Below, one piece after another: positions 42,202 through 53,253 of a stretch of DNA of 64,000 nucleotides. Within the stretch, counting starts at the first letter, position 1. The number at the start of each line of letters is the position of its first letter. Under the pieces are notes generated by a model. It did no database searches. It was not told the origin of the DNA and saw nothing but the letters and a program-made list of their open reading frames with translations. The DNA is taken from contig VFIW01000042.1 of assembly GCA_006386115.1 (NCBI GenBank), positions 124,001-188,000 of the forward strand, written 5' to 3'. A program made the position numbers and the translations under genes. Source of the DNA: Globisporangium splendens (lineage: Eukaryota > Oomycota > Peronosporomycetes > Pythiales > Pythiaceae).

Positions 42202-43921
42202 GATATCACGAGTGTCTGGATGGTTAAAGCCTTCGTACCGCAGTCCACCGTTAATATGTCAAAGGGCCAAGAACAGCAACACCAATGTCGCCCAGCACAA
42301 TCACCATCCTCGGCGGAGACAAAAGGGGTTGGAAACATTGGCATGAGCAGGAGGTCTAACCTTGATCAAGTGAATGAGTGGGGGAACTGCTTTAATACGC
42401 ATTGGCCTTGCTGACTTAAATACAAGCCTGACAAGGTAGTGTTGAGTTACAGTTGCTTATCCGTACGTATGTATGGCTGCCCATCTTAGCTTATTGTAAT
42501 TCGCGCTGATCCTGTGCTTCTTTGAAGTAAGTTTTGGCATCGCTTTGAACGGAGTGTGTTGGCGGTGGGAGGCAAAGATAGCCTGAACCTGTCAGTAAGT
42601 TAGACCGGACCTTTTTTATTTGCCTAAAGCACACAGTTAAATACGATTAGTGAAGGGATCAAATGCGGATTCTTTGGGGTGAGCGTCCGATGACGGAGCT
42701 GACGGCGAGCAGTGATTTCATATAGTCGGATCGCTGCTGTCAATAGCTCGATGGAGTGCGTATCGCAAGTGAAGACGGACGATGGACGTGATCTCGTGGT
42801 ATTGGGCCACTGAGCTCGGTGGAGCTTCGTTCTGGTGGTTGCGATTCTTCCCGAGGAAGGAGAACGTCACGCTTCGTGTTGTGTTCCATGCGATCAAGAC
42901 ACCGCGTCCATGATGTTGCCATCGTCGATGGATTGGCAGGTGAAGGCCAAAAAGCACTTGGCTCCCTCCGTATGGGTCTGCGGTTCAGGATAAGTGCCCA
43001 TCGACGCGCAGTGAGATTCCAAAGGGCGACACCACAGCTGTACTCGCTGCTTCTTTTTTGTTTTAGCAGCTGGTGTTATTTTATTGCTAATAATAGTTTT
43101 AGCAGGTGCAGTGACTTTAACTAAAAAGGGAATCAAGAACAATCTTTTTTGTTAATAAATCTCTTCTTTTTTAGAATAACTTTAACATAAAAAGGACCCA
43201 AAGGCAGTATTTGGTATTTCCACACAGGTTAATGATGTCGATTTGGTATTTCCACATAAATTATGCCGATGCGTCTCGATGATATTGCAGCCGTGGGTGC
43301 AGAATCGACGCGCGACGTCGCTAAGCCGCCAGAAGAATTCCTGGACTGAAGTGTTCGTCATTATGGCTCGTGGTCAATATGTGCGGCGCGTGAGCTCCGG
43401 CTTTTATTGGATCATTTGAAAATACGGCCCCGAGATCGTTGATCGTCGAGGAGATCAAACAGAATAATGCCTGTGATACACCGGCCAAAAGTATTGAAAG
43501 TGGCAACGGCGATGTACCGGAAGCTCTTCATGGAGCTACGATCCAGTAGGGGACTCATTTGAGAGCCCACTCCTCGATGGAAAGTCCACATATTGGCAAC
43601 CTGCGTGGGGGGTAAAGGAGTCGGACGGATCCATTTGATAGCTTCACCCAGTTCATCTTGCGCAAACGAGAAGTTTGAATCAGTGGAAAACAGCACACGA
43701 AGTCTTTCAAAAAGTGTGCTGATACTCATCCAAGACTCTTTCTCACCTGGGTTTGCTAAAGCTGGTCTTTCACTATTCTTTTCATTTCTTTGCAACTCTT
43801 TGACGTGTCTTGATGGAGTTGTCGCTATTCAATAGAGTACAGCGCATTGGCTATGTATTCAGGTAGTTTTCTTTTGCTTTGAATGGTTTCTTTTTTCGTT
43901 GTGACTCTTCCTTGTTTCTTG
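42202..43921. other. Spacer with AT-rich segment, no gene seen
   Basis: About 1.7 kb. It has an AT-rich patch at about 43050-43260 with two copies of ATTTGGTATTTCCACA (near 43208 and 43240). A minus-strand frame at 43412-43795 has no recognisable domain and may be a remnant. Confidence 0.45.
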
Positions 43922-46270
43922 TTACTTTTTTCCAGCCATCTGGTTCCGCAACTCGATCGTGTGATCACACGCGCCACAAGTGATCACTTTGGCATCGTTC
44001 ATAAGCGTGCAGCGTGGGCACGCCCACGGCTGGAAGCGGTGGAAGACGAGTTTGACTGGATTCGGGGACGTCCAGAGCAATTCCAGTACATGGACCAGCG
44101 CTTCATCTTCCAGAATATGGCCGTTAATAGCGACGAGGACGTCGCCCTTCTGAATTAGCCCGCTCGCTTCGGCTGCTAGTTTTTCACCCACGCCATTTAC
44201 TTCAAAGCCAGACACGATGAATGCATGTTTGCAATCCGCCAACGCCGATTGAGCGCCGAGTCCTTCCACCAGCACCAAGCCAATGCCGCCATCCGATGCA
44301 TGCAGCACCACATCAAATACCTTGAAAGGAACATTCGCGGTCTCTTCTTTCTGAATTGATGCTTCCTTCGTCGGAGATAACCGCGCTGGGGTTCCATTTG
44401 GTGGAGGCGCAGACAACGCTTTGGTTTTATCAAACCCATACATTGTCTCGGGGATACCTTGCGAAGCAGCAACTGGTATCGAGGTAGAATCTTCGGCCAA
44501 ATCATTGAAAATCTCGTCGCGATTGATAACTGGTTCTCTTTTGCTCTTGAATGAGTAATCCCGCTTGCGAACCGAGCGGCGCATCGACATCGACATCGAC
44601 ATGGTTCTCCGCAAGTCTCCAGGTCCTCCATCAGATGAAATTGGTAGACGATCCCTGGACAAGAAACCGTTCAGCTTGGAAAGCGTATCTTCTGCAGACT
44701 TGTGCATCAGGAAGATGTCTTCATCATGCCGTCCATTTGGAGCTCCGTTCTTGGCCGGTAACGAGGCTGGTACGGGCGAAGCTACATCCGACTTGATGGG
44801 ACTGATCGGCAACTGCACGCTACTAGGAGGCCGAATACGAAGACTCTCCTTCATCCCAGTAAGCAAATCTCTTTTATCCTCGCTCTGGCTCATGCCGTTT
44901 TCAGCAGGTGCAGCCGCACCGTTGGTGTTACTCTCTTGCTTCTGTTGCTTTTCCTCTTCCTCGTCTGCAGTCTCTTTCCACCACTTGTGGATTTCCGTTG
45001 CGACTTCTTCCAATTTCGACTGCTCCAGCCCATTGCGTTCATAAAACAAAAGCGTCGGCTGGTATCCTCCACGTTCGACACGAGACCGCACATCCGCCCA
45101 CGCACCGACAAGCTTCACTCGGGTATCATCAAAGAGGTACCAGCGTTCTTTCTCCACACCATCTTCCAAAGAGCGACTCGCAAAGAAGCCAACATAGTGG
45201 CGACCGTAGTAACACACCATACCACGGAACGAATAGTCGGACGACACGGTTGAGTTGTCCAGTCGGAAGATATTGCCGAGATGCAGTGTTTGCTGACCGA
45301 CGTCCCCGTTTTTCGAGAAACCTTTTTTGGGTGGTGGCGCACTCTGTGAGGAGAGCAGGTCCATCCACGCTTTCACTTCGCCCTTGTTCACGTGATCGCT
45401 CGACCAGATCACACTGACAGCAAACACCATGGGGAGCGTCAGAATCCAGCGTGTGAGCTGCATCTTTGCCTTGCAGTTGTCACACTTCGACACAAACCCA
45501 TTCTGGCTGCACGTGCCCTGTGCTTCGAGATGCAGCACTTCTTCCAGCGTCTTCCCCTTGGAGTGCTGCAAAAGCTCTTGCGCGTACACGCGGTACAGGA
45601 AATCCGTATTCATCAACGGCTCCGTGGTTTCACCGCACTGGGTGCAGATCTTGAGCTCCATCATGTTCATCTGGAACACCAAATGCGCAATGCACTGCGG
45701 TTCACACACGATCGCCGACGCGTCTTCCATCATCGACTGCGACAGGTCCCCTGCATGCTGGTGGTTATGGTACTCGGGCACATTATCCTTTCCGCGGCGA
45801 ATCGTGAGCATCCGGTTGAGTGTGTCCCAGTGCAGCGCGTCCAGAATCGCCTCGAGGGTCTCAGTCGCGTCGTTCATGTCCCCCAACGCGAACACATCGC
45901 TTAGCGCGACGCGCACGCGATCCACTTCGAGCACCGGTTCTTCCGAGAACTGGTACAGGATGAAGATCTGCTCCAGCTCACAGAGCAAACAGGGTGTGTT
46001 CTTGGCGCCAGCCGCTGGACTCGCTTGACCGGCCTTGGTGATCTTGCCGCCGCAGCGGTGGTGCACGGCGTGGTCGCCCATGGAGATGAGCACGCGGCAC
46101 GAGCGCACGTGCCAGAGACTCTGGATGATCACGTTCAGGAAGCAGTTGTTCTCGCCGAGCTCGTTGCTCAGCCCCTTGCGGCGGCTCAGCGGCCGCGTGC
46201 GCCCGTCCGCCCACGGCAGCAACTGCTGCGGCTGCTGACTCGCGGCAGCGCCAGAGAAGAACGCGCTCAT
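43922..46270 (-). CDS. USP-family deubiquitinase-like protein with PDZ and RanBP2 zinc finger
   Basis: A single-exon frame of 782 residues from the ATG at 46270. The USP fold begins with the cysteine box GLSNELGENNCFLNVIIQ (Cys43) followed by LWHVRSCR, a layout closest to human USP53/USP54. A CTQC and CDNC pair forms the zinc-binding fingers insertion, and the histidine box is YYGRHYVGFF, followed by WYLFDDTRVKLVGAW. All catalytic positions appear present. A low-complexity linker (about residues 410-640) leads to a PDZ-like domain (GIGLVLVEGLG, then LIQKGDVLVAING), and the protein ends with a RanBP2-type zinc finger (WACPRCTLMNDAKVITCGAC). USPs remove ubiquitin; PDZ and RanBP2 modules would add binding to C-terminal peptides and to ubiquitin. 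Divergent from the SSX2IP homolog, sharing about 500 bp of upstream DNA. Confidence 0.87.
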   Translation of the reverse strand: MSAFFSGAAASQQPQQLLPWADGRTRPLSRRKGLSNELGENNCFLNVIIQSLWHVRSCRVLISMGDHAVHHRCGGKITKAGQASPAAGAKNTPCLLCELEQIFILYQFSEEPVLEVDRVRVALSDVFALGDMNDATETLEAILDALHWDTLNRMLTIRRGKDNVPEYHNHQHAGDLSQSMMEDASAIVCEPQCIAHLVFQMNMMELKICTQCGETTEPLMNTDFLYRVYAQELLQHSKGKTLEEVLHLEAQGTCSQNGFVSKCDNCKAKMQLTRWILTLPMVFAVSVIWSSDHVNKGEVKAWMDLLSSQSAPPPKKGFSKNGDVGQQTLHLGNIFRLDNSTVSSDYSFRGMVCYYGRHYVGFFASRSLEDGVEKERWYLFDDTRVKLVGAWADVRSRVERGGYQPTLLFYERNGLEQSKLEEVATEIHKWWKETADEEEEKQQKQESNTNGAAAPAENGMSQSEDKRDLLTGMKESLRIRPPSSVQLPISPIKSDVASPVPASLPAKNGAPNGRHDEDIFLMHKSAEDTLSKLNGFLSRDRLPISSDGGPGDLRRTMSMSMSMRRSVRKRDYSFKSKREPVINRDEIFNDLAEDSTSIPVAASQGIPETMYGFDKTKALSAPPPNGTPARLSPTKEASIQKEETANVPFKVFDVVLHASDGGIGLVLVEGLGAQSALADCKHAFIVSGFEVNGVGEKLAAEASGLIQKGDVLVAINGHILEDEALVHVLELLWTSPNPVKLVFHRFQPWACPRCTLMNDAKVITCGACDHTIELRNQMAGKK

Positions 46271-46701
46271 GTGGAGAGAGGAAGAGGGAGGGGGGCGCTT
46301 GCTTCGGCCAGCGCTTTGATGCGCTCCTGTTGCTCTTCCAGCGACACTTCAAAGAAGAAAATGCAGATTTGAGTGCGGAATCATCGCTTACTGATTAGTG
46401 TGGTGTGCATTGAATTGGAGATAAAACTAGGGCTAAAGGTCAAATCATGACACGGAGTTGGTGTGTACCACCTCATTATTGCGTCATCACTTGACCTGCG
46501 GGATATATTGCTTCTCTGGGAGATTACGTTTGTCCTGTTTTTGTGGTGCTTGTATGGGAGACTGTGTTTGTCCCAATGACATTAGGTTCGTTGTCATTAG
46601 AAGCTCGCAAGTGCGCACTTTGTTTGCTTTTCCCTTTTTGGCTCTATTTTTCAGCACCAACAGCTCAAAAGACGCGCGAAAAAGCGAACAGAAGAGAGCA
46701 C

Positions 46702-46742
<41 letters not shown>

Positions 46743-46769
46743 CGTGGGTCATTAGCGAATAAGTCGCCC
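46271..46769. promoter_or_regulatory. Bidirectional promoter region with (CT)n tract
   Basis: 499 bp between the divergent USP and SSX2IP start codons. It holds a 35-bp uninterrupted CT repeat (46705-46739) only 31 bp before the plus-strand ATG, likely in its 5' UTR or core promoter. Confidence 0.6.
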
Positions 46770-49333
46770 ATGCGCAGAGGCATCGTCCATCAGCAGCAGC
46801 GCGTGCATCTGGAGCCGTCGTGCGAGGAAATGGCGGACGCCGGTGCGCGCCTCCCGCTCGCCAAGCGCTCGCGCACAGAGCCGACGACGAACGCGACGAA
46901 AGCGCTGCGCCAGCACCTGGCAGGCGAGACGCAGAGCACAAACCAGCAACACCACAATAATGCAAATATGCAGCGCCACCATGACCGATATAACCATGTA
47001 GCTGATAGCGGCAACAATGTCCGCATGCATGCGAGTGTCTTCCATGTCGACGACGAGTACCGAGAGAGTCGCGGTGGCGGATTCCGCGCAGCAGCAGCAA
47101 AGCCAACAACACGGGTAAACCAGCAAGAGGAAGAGCAGAAGAGTGGTCGTGACGACGACGAGCCGATGACGCGGAGTTTGCTGCAGAACCTCCCATCAGG
47201 CAGATCCTCTGCGTCATACTTCACGTGGCGACTGCCTGCGCATCAAGACTTGGACGCGAGTGAGCAGTACCTGAACGAGCAGCTCATGCACATCCCGGGC
47301 TCCGTTGCGGTCGAATTCAATGCTCAGGCACGACGCACAGGTCAGCAACAGGAGGGAAATGAAGATGCGCTATGTCAACTGAGTCTGCACAAGCACGTGT
47401 GGTCGTTCATTCGCCGCCAGACAGCGTTCTCAGCGGCATCGAAGGAGAAACTGCAGCTCGAGAAAGACCAGGCTGAGCAAAGTATCCGCGACGCCATGGA
47501 TCTCATCAGTTTACTGTTGTATCTTCGTCAGCGCGAGCTCGAGCGGCAAAACGAGGCCAGTGAGCGCCAACAACAGCTCGAAAAGGAGCTCCAGCGGAGG
47601 AAAAACACGATCCAGGCGCTCGCGACCGAGTTGGAAACGGCCAAACAGCACATGGCGCAGCAGGAAAACTACTTTCGCGCCAAAGAGCTCGCGTTCACGA
47701 ACGAGCGTAAGACGTGGCAGACCGAGCGGAAATCGCTCGAAGTACTCGTTGCGCGGCTGCAGGGCATTGAGACGGCGTTCAAAGCGCAACTGCGACGCAA
47801 AGACGCCGAGTACGAGCGGCTGCGCAAGAATCTCCAGGATTCCGTGGCAAGAACAAGCAAAGAGCAGTGCGTACGTTGGGGCTCGATCAATTAACTGTCG
47901 TGTTTCAGTAAAGGCTAATCGTGTTGTGACCTCTGTGGCTTGGATAATAGGGAATTACGGTTGGCAAACTACTAAATGGCGTCACCGAACGGAAGCGAAC
48001 TGTGCTACAATCACAGTCGCGCGAGAACCAGTTGTCCAAGCAGATTATGGAGAACATGGAGCGTAAGAAAGCAGAGCTGCTGTTTGAAAACGAAGCGCTC
48101 GTAAACAACTATGAAGGGCTGCAGCGGCAGTTGGAACTGCTGACATCGCAGTACAGGATGGCCGCGCAATTATTCCTCGCCAAGTGCGTAGATTACACGA
48201 TGCTGCTATGCAGAGTCGTTGTACTGACATTTGTACATATTGTGGCTTATAGGAAAGGGCCGGATGGTGTCTCGGAAGAACTGTTGGCGCTCACGAGTGT
48301 GCCGATCGACGATTTCATGCCGACAGCGTTCGCGATGCCTTCGAAGCAGCAACTGCCGCACTACATCGCCATGTCCATGGACGTGCTGCACGGCAAACTC
48401 GGGCAGTTTGAAGTTGCGATGCGCGCGGATTTGGAGCAAGATGCAATTGATGACCGTGACGAAGCCATCGCGATCCTGCAGAAGAAACTCACCGAAGCTC
48501 AAGAGATCATCACGGAGCAAGACCATTTGCTGCAGGCGTCGTTGGTGAATGAGCCAGTCGGGGTAGCCTTGGCGGCGTCAGCTTCGACCAGGGAAAAACC
48601 TCACAAAATGCAAGATAGTGACAGCAATCACAGAGTAGAACGACGGTTCTCGTTCGGATCCGACGACGATGTAATCACTCCATTGGCGAGATCTCCTACA
48701 AGTCGATTGCCGCCTCACACGTTCCAAGTGGCCATGCTGGAAGAACTGGAAGAGCGCGCTGAAGCCCTGGAGCGCCAGAAGTGCGACGTAGCTCTCCAGC
48801 AAAAGCACATCGAGCAAGAGCGACAGCTGCTGCAGGACCAGGCGATGCAACTGGACCAGGATCGACTGACCTTTGAGGTATGTGTTGGTGATGACGACAA
48901 CCAAGTCGCATGCTTTGGCGACTTATTTTGTGACCTTGTTTGTGGCTCTGTGTAGACGGCAAAGCAGGAGTTTCTGTTTGAACCGCGGCGCGTGTGGGAT
49001 TCGGTTGCTGCAAGCGGAGACACGACGACTGATATCACGATGACTGAAAGCTCACAGACGCCAGCGAAAAAGAAACGATCAGCATATTTAGCAGATCTCG
49101 ATGTGCAAATGGACTCGCCGTCGATCCGCATTCCCGTCCCAGGTACGAATTACGATCCTGTTCATGGCAAATTGTCGTGATTGCAAGTGCGGATTACTGA
49201 CCATTTGCTTGTTTTGTGTCTGTGTGTTGTGTTGTTGCGTGTTGTATTGCTACTTGCAGCTACCCCTGGGACGGCGGCGCTGCTGCAGCACATCGGGATC
49301 GTCGCGTACGACAGCGCCATATCGAGTCCGTGA
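46770..49333 (+). CDS. SSX2IP: SSX2IP / ADIP (Msd1) family coiled-coil protein
   Basis: Five exons, 46770-47870, 47951-48183, 48253-48877, 48956-49142 and 49260-49333, join in frame to 739 residues; a start at 46830 is also possible. After a disordered, Gln/His/Asn-rich first 140 residues, the ADIP domain begins: YFTWRLPAHQDLDASEQYLN, LCQLSLHKHVWSFIRRQTAF, then a long coiled coil with the family pattern RAKELAFTNERKTWQTERKSL and KDAEYERLRKNLQ. Family members anchor microtubules at centrosomes and centriolar satellites, or actin at junctions. In oomycetes a role at basal bodies of zoospores would fit but is inference. More coiled coil follows (EQDHLLQASL; RAEALERQKCDVALQQKHIE). The 3' exons are short and end with HIGIVAYDSAISSP. 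Confidence 0.82.
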
Positions 49334-50397
49334 CCCAGATTGTTATTGTGGTGGCAACGTGGCAATAGCAGAACGAATGTGCCAGTCCACAGCCGCATAT
49401 CCAGCGCGAGATTTGGTTATGTTCGCACAATGCAGCAATGGTGTCATCAACAACCAAGTAGCATGAGCTACCCGACATAAAGAGGTTTCTCAGCCGAACT
49501 GCACAAACAAACAAGTGGACGCTTCAAGGGGTGCAATCAAGAGGGAAATGAGCAACGAGAGCAGCAAGAGTGTCAACCATTGAACAGAGGTGCCATCAAC
49601 CAACATGCATCCGAAACAAAGCCAACATGGTGTCAAGTCAACCCAAGATAAAGAGTTTTTTGCAATTTTCCAGAAGGGGTGTAAACACCGGAATCTGCAG
49701 CACACGAAGCCAACGAGCGACACTGCGATGGATTTGGCGCGCATGTGAGTGTGGACAATGTTTGAACGTGGCTCATAGAGCGCGCGCGGGAGTGGGATGA
49801 TGTCCGTCTGGCTTGATGTGCACGCATCCCATTCGGCGTCACTCCCTCTTTCCACCCACACAAACAGATGCAAGCTAGCTGCTCTCTATAGTGAACCCTT
49901 GTTGAATAATGATTGTGACAGGGATATCATTATTAGCGGGTGCTATGCATTTGTCAACAATAGATCATCTGGTCTGTTTTATTAGTTGTGCGAGGTTAGT
50001 AATATGAGCATTTCACTGCAGAGGGAGTTGACTGGCACAACCACACAAAACAACTGCACAACGCTCTTTAACGCGACGCCATTTTCCACCAATCCTCTTC
50101 CGCTTCGTCACTTCAACACGCTCTCTCATTCGTTCAAAGCCGTCCTCCTCACTCCTTTTACGCCAATCACGTAATCTATCTGCTGTGATTGTTTATCTCC
50201 CCTTTTTTTTATTGTGGTCGCATGTGTGTGTATTCGAAAAAAACACACACACACATACACAAGCCGAAGCGGTTCAGTTCGCAAGAAGCTCCGCTCTCTT
50301 CCTCGCTCTTCGTCTCGATCCACGCGAGACACACGCTCCCCCTTCCCCCCTCTGCACGCGCGCGCGCTCTGCCTACACGTCTGTGTGCGCTTTCCCC
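49334..50397. promoter_or_regulatory. Upstream region of the CRAL-TRIO gene
   Basis: About 1.06 kb of non-coding DNA. The last 240 bp include a (TG)n/(AC)n pair around an AAAAAAA run (50225-50262) that can form a hairpin, followed by a strongly pyrimidine-rich leader up to the ATG. Confidence 0.5.
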
Positions 50398-52806
50398 ATG
50401 GCGGACGACGCTCTGGTCGTGCGGTACGGCCACAAGATCCGCCTCGGCGCCGCGTCGGCGTATCTTGCATCGAACGGCGTCAATGGCGCTGATAATGCGA
50501 GCGCGATCCTCGGCATCGGCTACTACGAGAAGAACGGCCGACACGGCATCCTGAGCTGCGTGCCGCCGCTCGGTGACAAGCTTGACCACCTCTTCAACGA
50601 GGACGAGTACCTCGTGCTCGACCCGAGCGAGCAGCACGAGGTCGGTGACGTCGTCGAGTACGGACACGTCGTGGTGCTGGTGAACCAGCACGGCATGGTC
50701 TGGAACAACAAGACTGGCGGCATCACGGGCTACGTGGGCCCAAGGCCGCGCAACATCCCCGGCGAGATGTTTGTCACCTTCCAGAAGATGACATCAGGTA
50801 ATGGTAGTAGTAGCGCTGCTGTTGCTGCTGTTGTTCCAGGTTCATCGAAGAGCGATTCGAGTAAAACGGCGTCGGCACCCGCGGTGTTGTCGTCGCAGTC
50901 GTCCTCGGCGTCGACGTCGAGCGCGTCGTCCCACGTGACGTCGGTCTCGTCCAGCGCCTCGAGCACGGCGCTTGTCCATGGGCAGCAAGTGCCGCTCGTC
51001 TCGCAGGGTCCGCTGCGCTACGGCGACCGCAACGTCGCGATCAAGGTCGCGGAGTCGAATCGCCACTCGGTCATGTTTAACAAGCGATTGAGCAACTTCA
51101 AGAAGCCCACGAGCCGCATCGCCGGTGGGTACATTTGCTGCGACGGCAAAGGCTCGGACCTCAAGTTCACCGTGTGCCCCGCGAACCCCCGCGTGGAGCA
51201 GATTTCGATGCTGAACAAGCTCATCACGTCGTACAACTACGGTCAGAAGATCGCGTTGCCGCTCGCGCTGCTCGAAACGTGCGCCGATAAGGTAAAAATC
51301 GGCGGCATCCAGCAGGCGGAGATCGTGTTCAAGCTTTCGAATCAGGCCACGGCCGTGCTGCCGGGCAAGCTGTTGCACGAGAAGCTCATGGCGCATGCAG
51401 TCGTAGACGCGAATGCTGCGTCCAAGCAGGAGAAAGAGTCGATCTTCGTGCTGCCGTTGCGCAATGGACCAGGCGAACTTGTGCTCAAGCTTATTGGGAG
51501 TGCACCACAGAAGGCGATTGGCAAGATTGCGGGCGAGAACGCTTCGAGCACTAGCTCCTCCTCCGACACGTCGCTGCCGGCGATCAGCGGCACGGCGATG
51601 CTGCAGCAGCTCTCGCTGTTCTACAAGTTCGTGGACGTGTTGCGCATGGTGCCCGTGCCCGTGTTTGCGCTGCTGTATGCGATCCTGACGCACTTCCTCT
51701 GGAACTCGCTCATGACGATGGAGGACGGACTCAAGCGCGAGCTCGTGGTGCTCGTGCTCGTGGCGTTCCCGGCGTTCTACGTCGCGGTCAAGGTGGACCA
51801 CCCGTTCTCGTCGCTGCTCCAGCCGCCGCCAGTCGAGCCACTGCGCGAAAGTGAGCCTGTGCCCAATGCGAATCTGAAGCTGATCGTGACCGAGTACCGC
51901 TTCAACCTCTCGGCTACTGGAGCGGCTCCAGTGAGTGCAGTAGCTATTGCCAATGGCGTCGACTTGCGTTCGCCCGGCCCAACTGCCGTGGTCGCAGCGG
52001 CAGTGACGACGGACGCGTCTTCGTCAACAACAACGGCCACGGCATTAGTGGTGACTGCGGTGCCAAGGCGATTCGTGCTCGCAGAGAAGGGCGACGAAGT
52101 GAAGGCGCTGGCGCGGTATCAGGAGACGCTCGCGTGGCGTCGCGAGGAGAACCTGAGCGAGATCTTGTTCAAGCCGAGTCCGGCGTTCAAGACGATCAAG
52201 GAGAACTACCCGCACTACTACCACAAGCGCGGCAAGCGAGGTGAGCCCGTGTACTACGAGAAGCCGGGCAAGATCAACCTCAAGGCGCTCAAGAGCGCGG
52301 GGCTGAACCTGGACGACCTGATGCACAACTACATCATGGTGACCGAGTTTCTGTGGCAGGTGATCGAGGCAGACGACAACAAGAAGTGCATCTCCGTGGT
52401 CGACGTTGAGGGTATCGGGATCTCGGACTTCCGCGGTGAGGCCGTCGAGTACGTGAAGAAGGCAGCAGCGGTCTCAGGCAAGCACTACCCGGAGCGGTGT
52501 GCGTACATCTTCGTGATCAACATCCCGTCGTGGTTCAACGTGATCTGGAACGTCGTCAAGGGCATGATCGACGAGGTGACGCGCGAGAAAGTGGTGATGG
52601 TGCGCGGCAAGAAGAACATCCTCGAAGCGCTTCTGGAGCGCATCCCACTGGAGAACATCCCCGAGGAGTACGGCGGGACCAGCGAGGGCTCGTCGTCCGA
52701 GGAGATCATGCTGCACGACCTCATGGCGTACCTGAACAAGGACGCGGACGCGCCGGCCACGAACCCCGTGGAGCACCTGCTCAAGAAGTCGACAGCGGCT
52801 CAATAG
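50398..52806 (+). CDS. Sec14-like CRAL-TRIO protein with membrane segments
   Basis: A single-exon frame of 802 residues, taking the ATG in CCCCATGGCG at 50398; the frame is open upstream, but that part is microsatellite-rich leader. The layout is an N-terminal domain of about 130 residues (VRYGHKIRLGAASAYLAS, YEKNGRHGILSCVP) that looks like a beta-trefoil or MIR-like fold. A Ser-rich linker follows, then a second copy of a similar beta-rich domain (residues about 205-380). Two hydrophobic helices come next at about 421-437 (VFALLYAILTHFLWNSL) and 447-463 (ELVVLVLVAFPAFYVAV), then a CRAL-TRIO module at about 555-755 (RYQETLAWRREENLSEIL, ISVVDVEGIGISDFRG, AYIFVINIPSWFNVIW). Sec14 modules bind and exchange phosphoinositides or other lipids. 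The membrane hairpin suggests a fixed position, perhaps at a contact site, which is inference. Confidence 0.86.
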   Translation: MADDALVVRYGHKIRLGAASAYLASNGVNGADNASAILGIGYYEKNGRHGILSCVPPLGDKLDHLFNEDEYLVLDPSEQHEVGDVVEYGHVVVLVNQHGMVWNNKTGGITGYVGPRPRNIPGEMFVTFQKMTSGNGSSSAAVAAVVPGSSKSDSSKTASAPAVLSSQSSSASTSSASSHVTSVSSSASSTALVHGQQVPLVSQGPLRYGDRNVAIKVAESNRHSVMFNKRLSNFKKPTSRIAGGYICCDGKGSDLKFTVCPANPRVEQISMLNKLITSYNYGQKIALPLALLETCADKVKIGGIQQAEIVFKLSNQATAVLPGKLLHEKLMAHAVVDANAASKQEKESIFVLPLRNGPGELVLKLIGSAPQKAIGKIAGENASSTSSSSDTSLPAISGTAMLQQLSLFYKFVDVLRMVPVPVFALLYAILTHFLWNSLMTMEDGLKRELVVLVLVAFPAFYVAVKVDHPFSSLLQPPPVEPLRESEPVPNANLKLIVTEYRFNLSATGAAPVSAVAIANGVDLRSPGPTAVVAAAVTTDASSSTTTATALVVTAVPRRFVLAEKGDEVKALARYQETLAWRREENLSEILFKPSPAFKTIKENYPHYYHKRGKRGEPVYYEKPGKINLKALKSAGLNLDDLMHNYIMVTEFLWQVIEADDNKKCISVVDVEGIGISDFRGEAVEYVKKAAAVSGKHYPERCAYIFVINIPSWFNVIWNVVKGMIDEVTREKVVMVRGKKNILEALLERIPLENIPEEYGGTSEGSSSEEIMLHDLMAYLNKDADAPATNPVEHLLKKSTAAQ

Positions 52807-53253
52807 GAGAGAGAAAAACGAAAGCGTCGAGGCTGTCATCCGATCACTGAATCCGCGTGCCAGGAGCCACCCATTCACTCAAGTCAACGTACCAAACTGC
52901 GTCTCACTACACATAGATAACACAGGGATAATCAGAAAACAACATGTGTCTTCACACAACTCGACAACCACATATGTCGGAAACAAAAGTCCCATTATCG
53001 GCGCATAATTCAAATTTGTTCGACTATCATTCTGTTCCCATAAAACAGTACAAATGATGGTCGCTTTCAATATCAAGTGTTCGCACATAGCAGTACATGT
53101 GAGCAACTTTATACCTTTTGTCAATAAAACCCTATCTTTCCGACAACGAGGTTTTATATCTGTAGAAATAGTGCCCCCTCCCATTCCTTTTGTTTCCCTT
53201 TGTGGCGCTAGCGGCATCTTTGGAGGAGCTTCGCAACGAGACGCACACAGGCG
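52807..53253. promoter_or_regulatory. Upstream region of CPSF1
   Basis: 447 bp of AT-richer DNA between the CRAL-TRIO stop and the CPSF1 start. It must hold the 3' UTR of the former and the promoter of the latter. No other gene seen. Confidence 0.5.

Noticed and set aside
42818..43124. Short frames in the 42-43.9 kb spacer as possible genes
   Set aside because: Short, no family resemblance, and ending in AT-rich simple sequence.
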